A program made the translations under genes and the position numbers. Of a stretch of DNA of 64,000 nucleotides, positions 61,966-64,000 are shown one piece after another. Positions within the stretch are counted from its first letter, which is position 1. Each line of letters starts with the position of its first letter. Below the pieces are notes generated by a model. The model ran no database searches, was not told the origin of the DNA, and saw only the letters and a program-made list of their open reading frames with translations. The stretch lies in contig UCMS01000011.1 in the NCBI GenBank assembly GCA_900473805.1, positions 62,001-126,000 of the forward strand, in the 5' to 3' direction. Source of the DNA: Hyphomicrobiales bacterium. Its GTDB lineage: Bacteria; Pseudomonadota; Alphaproteobacteria; Rhizobiales; Rhizobiaceae.

Positions 61966-62817
61966 ATGACGATCCGTCGCATGGCCGCGCTGGCGGCTGC
62001 TCTCATCACACTGACATCTGGGCAGCTGGCCCATGCCCAGAGCGCACCGACAGAAATCAAGATCGCCACCGAGGGCGCCTACGCTCCCTGGAATTTTACC
62101 AATGCCAATGGTGAGCTCGACGGGCTCGAGATCGAGCTGGCAAATGATCTCTGCGCCCGGATGAAGATCAAGTGCACGATCGTCGCGCAGGATTGGGACG
62201 GGCTCATCCCCTCCCTCACCATCGGCAAGTATGACGTCATCATGGCAAGCATGTTCATCACGCCGAAGCGCCTGGAAACGATCGACTTCACCCAGCCTTA
62301 TGCCGTCGACCCATCCGGCTTTGCGGTTGCCAAGGACAGCGAGTTGGGCAAGCTCGGCGTCTCCGCCGAAAAGTTCAAGCTTGAGGATGAAGCGGCGGCG
62401 ATGGCGGCCATCGACAAGCTCAAGCCGCTGCTCAAGGGCAAGATCGTCGGCGTGCAGGCGGCGACGACCAACCTCGATTTCGTCAAGAAATACTTCGGCG
62501 ACACCGTTGAGATCCGCGAATACAAGACCACCGAACAGCACGACCTCGATCTCGCCGCCGGACGCATCGACGCGCTCTTTGCCCAGCAGACGGCCCTTGC
62601 GGCCACGCTCGCCAAGCCGGAATTCGCTGATTACACCATTGCCGGCCCAGGCTTTGTTGGTGGCGTCTTCGGCCTCGGCACCGGCGCTGGCCTGCGCAAG
62701 GACGACACCAAGCTCAAGGAAATGCTGAACGCGGCCATCGATTCGGCCATTGCCGATGGAACAATCAAGCGCATCTCGGAGAAATGGGTCGGCACAGACG
62801 TCACTCCGGTCAAGTAA
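61966..62817 (+). CDS. Polar amino acid ABC transporter substrate-binding protein
   Basis: A periplasmic binding protein of the family 3 type, 283 residues. A signal peptide (cleavage near LAHAQ) precedes IKIATEGAYAPWNFTNANGE and ELANDLCARMKIKCTIVAQDW, the opening motif of the lysine/arginine/ornithine/octopine group. MFITPKRLETIDFTQPYA is also diagnostic. Ribosome binding is by AGAGG. The exact ligand (basic amino acid or opine) is open. Confidence 0.94.
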   Translation: MTIRRMAALAAALITLTSGQLAHAQSAPTEIKIATEGAYAPWNFTNANGELDGLEIELANDLCARMKIKCTIVAQDWDGLIPSLTIGKYDVIMASMFITPKRLETIDFTQPYAVDPSGFAVAKDSELGKLGVSAEKFKLEDEAAAMAAIDKLKPLLKGKIVGVQAATTNLDFVKKYFGDTVEIREYKTTEQHDLDLAAGRIDALFAQQTALAATLAKPEFADYTIAGPGFVGGVFGLGTGAGLRKDDTKLKEMLNAAIDSAIADGTIKRISEKWVGTDVTPVK

Positions 62818-62832
62818 ATTAAGGCGAACCGA

Positions 62833-62863
62833 TGCAGCCGGAGTTCCCGCAACTCCGGCTGCA
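62833..62863 (+). other. Hairpin between binding-protein and permease genes
   Basis: A perfect 13-bp stem, TGCAGCCGGAGTT / AACTCCGGCTGCA with loop CCCGC. It probably stabilises the binding-protein message or lowers downstream expression. No T-run follows. Confidence 0.65.
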
Positions 62864-62890
62864 GCAATGACATAAAGGGGTTTCGCCCGC

Positions 62891-63604
62891 ATGCTCGAAA
62901 AACTGTATCTGCTCGGTTTCGCCGAAGGCGGCTGGGGCCTCGCCCTGCTCAGCGCAGCGGGCATGACACTTTTGCTATCGGTGTTGGGCTTTTTGCTGGG
63001 CGCTGCCTTCGGTGCCCTTGGCGCAAGCGGCGGACTGTCCTCCAGACGGCTGCCGAGATCGCTGGCCTCGGTTTACGGCACCATTTTCCGCGGGGTCCCC
63101 GATCTTCTCACCATCTACCTATTTTACTACGGCGGCAGCGTGGCTTTGACAGCGATTGCCAAGGTCTTCGGCTCGGACGGGTTTGTCGGCCTTCCCGCGC
63201 TTGCGACCGGCGTCATCGCCATCGGCATCATCTCAGGCGCGTATCAAGCCGAAGTCTATCGGGGCGCCTACGTCGCCGTAGAGCGGGGACAGTTCGATGC
63301 GGCAAAAGCGCTGGCCCTGTCGCGGTTCCAAATGCTGCGGCTCGTGATCATTCCCCAACTCCTGCGCCACGCAATCCCCGGTCTTGGCAATGTCTGGCAG
63401 CTCGTTCTCAAGGACTCCGCCCTGATCTCCGTGATCGGTCTCGTCGAACTGATGCGTCAGTCACAGATCGGTGCGGGGTCCACGCGCGAGCCCTTCCTGT
63501 TCTATATCGCGGCGGCATCCCTCTATTTCGCCATTGCCGGGATCACCGGCCAGGCCTTTCGCTTCGCCGAGACCCGCACCTCACGAGGGATCCTGCATCG
63601 ATGA
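62891..63604 (+). CDS. Polar amino acid ABC transporter permease (HisQ-like)
   Basis: An inner-membrane permease of 237 residues. The family motif FRGVPDLLTIYLFYYG is near residue 60, and the EAA-like loop (GQFDAAKALALSRFQMLRLV) near residue 140. It overlaps the next permease gene by four bases. Together they form the pore for the binding protein encoded just upstream. Confidence 0.94.
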   Translation: MLEKLYLLGFAEGGWGLALLSAAGMTLLLSVLGFLLGAAFGALGASGGLSSRRLPRSLASVYGTIFRGVPDLLTIYLFYYGGSVALTAIAKVFGSDGFVGLPALATGVIAIGIISGAYQAEVYRGAYVAVERGQFDAAKALALSRFQMLRLVIIPQLLRHAIPGLGNVWQLVLKDSALISVIGLVELMRQSQIGAGSTREPFLFYIAAASLYFAIAGITGQAFRFAETRTSRGILHR

Positions 63605-64000
63605 TCGACGTTCGCTTCTTCTTGCAGATCCTTCCGCAACTTTTCTCCGGCGTGCCGCTCACCCTCCAGCTGGCCGGCACTTCCCTGCTGCTCGGCTTCG
63701 CACTGGCACTGCTGCTGGCGCTCGCGCAACAGGGCGAGCATCGCCTTCTGATCTGGCCGATCCGCACCTTCGTGGCCGTCTTTCGCGGAACGCCGCTGCT
63801 GGTCCAGATTTTTCTCATCTATTACGGACTCGGACAGTTTCGCCCTGCATTGCAGACCATCGGGCTCTGGGGCCTGTTTCGCGAACCCTATTGGTGCGCA
63901 ATCCTAGCTTTGACCCTGAACACCGCCGCCTATGGCAGTGAGATCCTGCGCGGTGCGATCAAGAACGTCCCGCGCGGGCTGGGCGAAGCAGCCCAGGCGC
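63601..64000 (+). CDS. Polar amino acid ABC transporter permease (HisM-like), 5' part
   Basis: The start of the second permease; the frame runs open to the window end (133 codons seen). It begins MIDVRFFLQILPQLFSGVPL and carries VFRGTPLLVQIFLIYYGLGQF and NTAAYGSEILRGAI, which are HisM/ArtM-type motifs. The ATG overlaps the preceding TGA. The ATPase gene would be expected beyond the window. Confidence 0.92.
   Translation, partial: MIDVRFFLQILPQLFSGVPLTLQLAGTSLLLGFALALLLALAQQGEHRLLIWPIRTFVAVFRGTPLLVQIFLIYYGLGQFRPALQTIGLWGLFREPYWCAILALTLNTAAYGSEILRGAIKNVPRGLGEAAQA

Overview
The window is about 64 kb of GC-rich, gene-dense DNA that looks like an alphaproteobacterium of the order Hyphomicrobiales (Rhizobiales), probably Rhizobiaceae. 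The pointers are a fused SecDF, a group-2 Pha/Mrp antiporter with fused A/B subunits, many ABC uptake operons each with its own regulator, NasST-controlled nitrate assimilation, and two short palindromic repeats of the kind scattered through rhizobial genomes. No rRNA, tRNA, CRISPR array, phage or insertion sequence was seen. The family assignment is inference from gene content.

Layout. 1-1.4 kb: end of a ribose-type permease and a LacI regulator. 1.5-8.3 kb (+): an ArsR-type regulator, a GH51 arabinofuranosidase and a complete carbohydrate ABC importer. 8.4-13.2 kb (-): ROK regulator, ribose-type importer and SDR dehydrogenase. 13.5-14.5 kb: an orphan sulfate-binding protein. 14.7-20.8 kb (-): phaAB-C-D-E-F-G cation/proton antiporter. 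20.9-21.1 kb: a small XRE regulator. 21.2-24.2 kb (-): secDF preceded by a small membrane-anchored protein with a C-terminal RAPP motif. 24.4-36 kb: a spermidine/putrescine-type importer, TetR regulator, amidohydrolase, DUF3237, isochorismatase-fold hydrolase, class III aminotransferase, GntR regulator and aldehyde dehydrogenase, which together look like catabolism of an amine or amide. 36.2-48.3 kb: GH38 alpha-mannosidase, carbohydrate importer, ROK regulator, TIM-barrel isomerase, Gfo/Idh/MocA oxidoreductase and PfkB kinase, which look like a mannoside catabolic island. 48.4-61 kb (-): nitrate assimilation (nrtABD transporter, nirBD, nasA, cysG) behind a sigma-54-type promoter, with nasT-nasS upstream. 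61.2-64 kb (+): GntR regulator and an amino-acid ABC importer cut by the window end.

The most interesting object is the gene at 23778-24185, immediately upstream of secDF. It has an N-terminal export segment and RAPP eight residues from its end (126-129 of 135), which is the layout of the RAPP-type translation-arrest peptides (ApdA/ApdP) that act as secretion monitors upstream of secDF. Two competing hairpins can be drawn between its stop codon and the secDF start.

Other points worth checking are an ArsR regulator with a large extra domain next to two adjacent inverted repeats, tandem 18-bp repeats in the xre/phaAB promoter, a shared palindrome flanking the GntR-ALDH-aminotransferase genes, and the sigma-54 promoter plus long leader ahead of nrtA.
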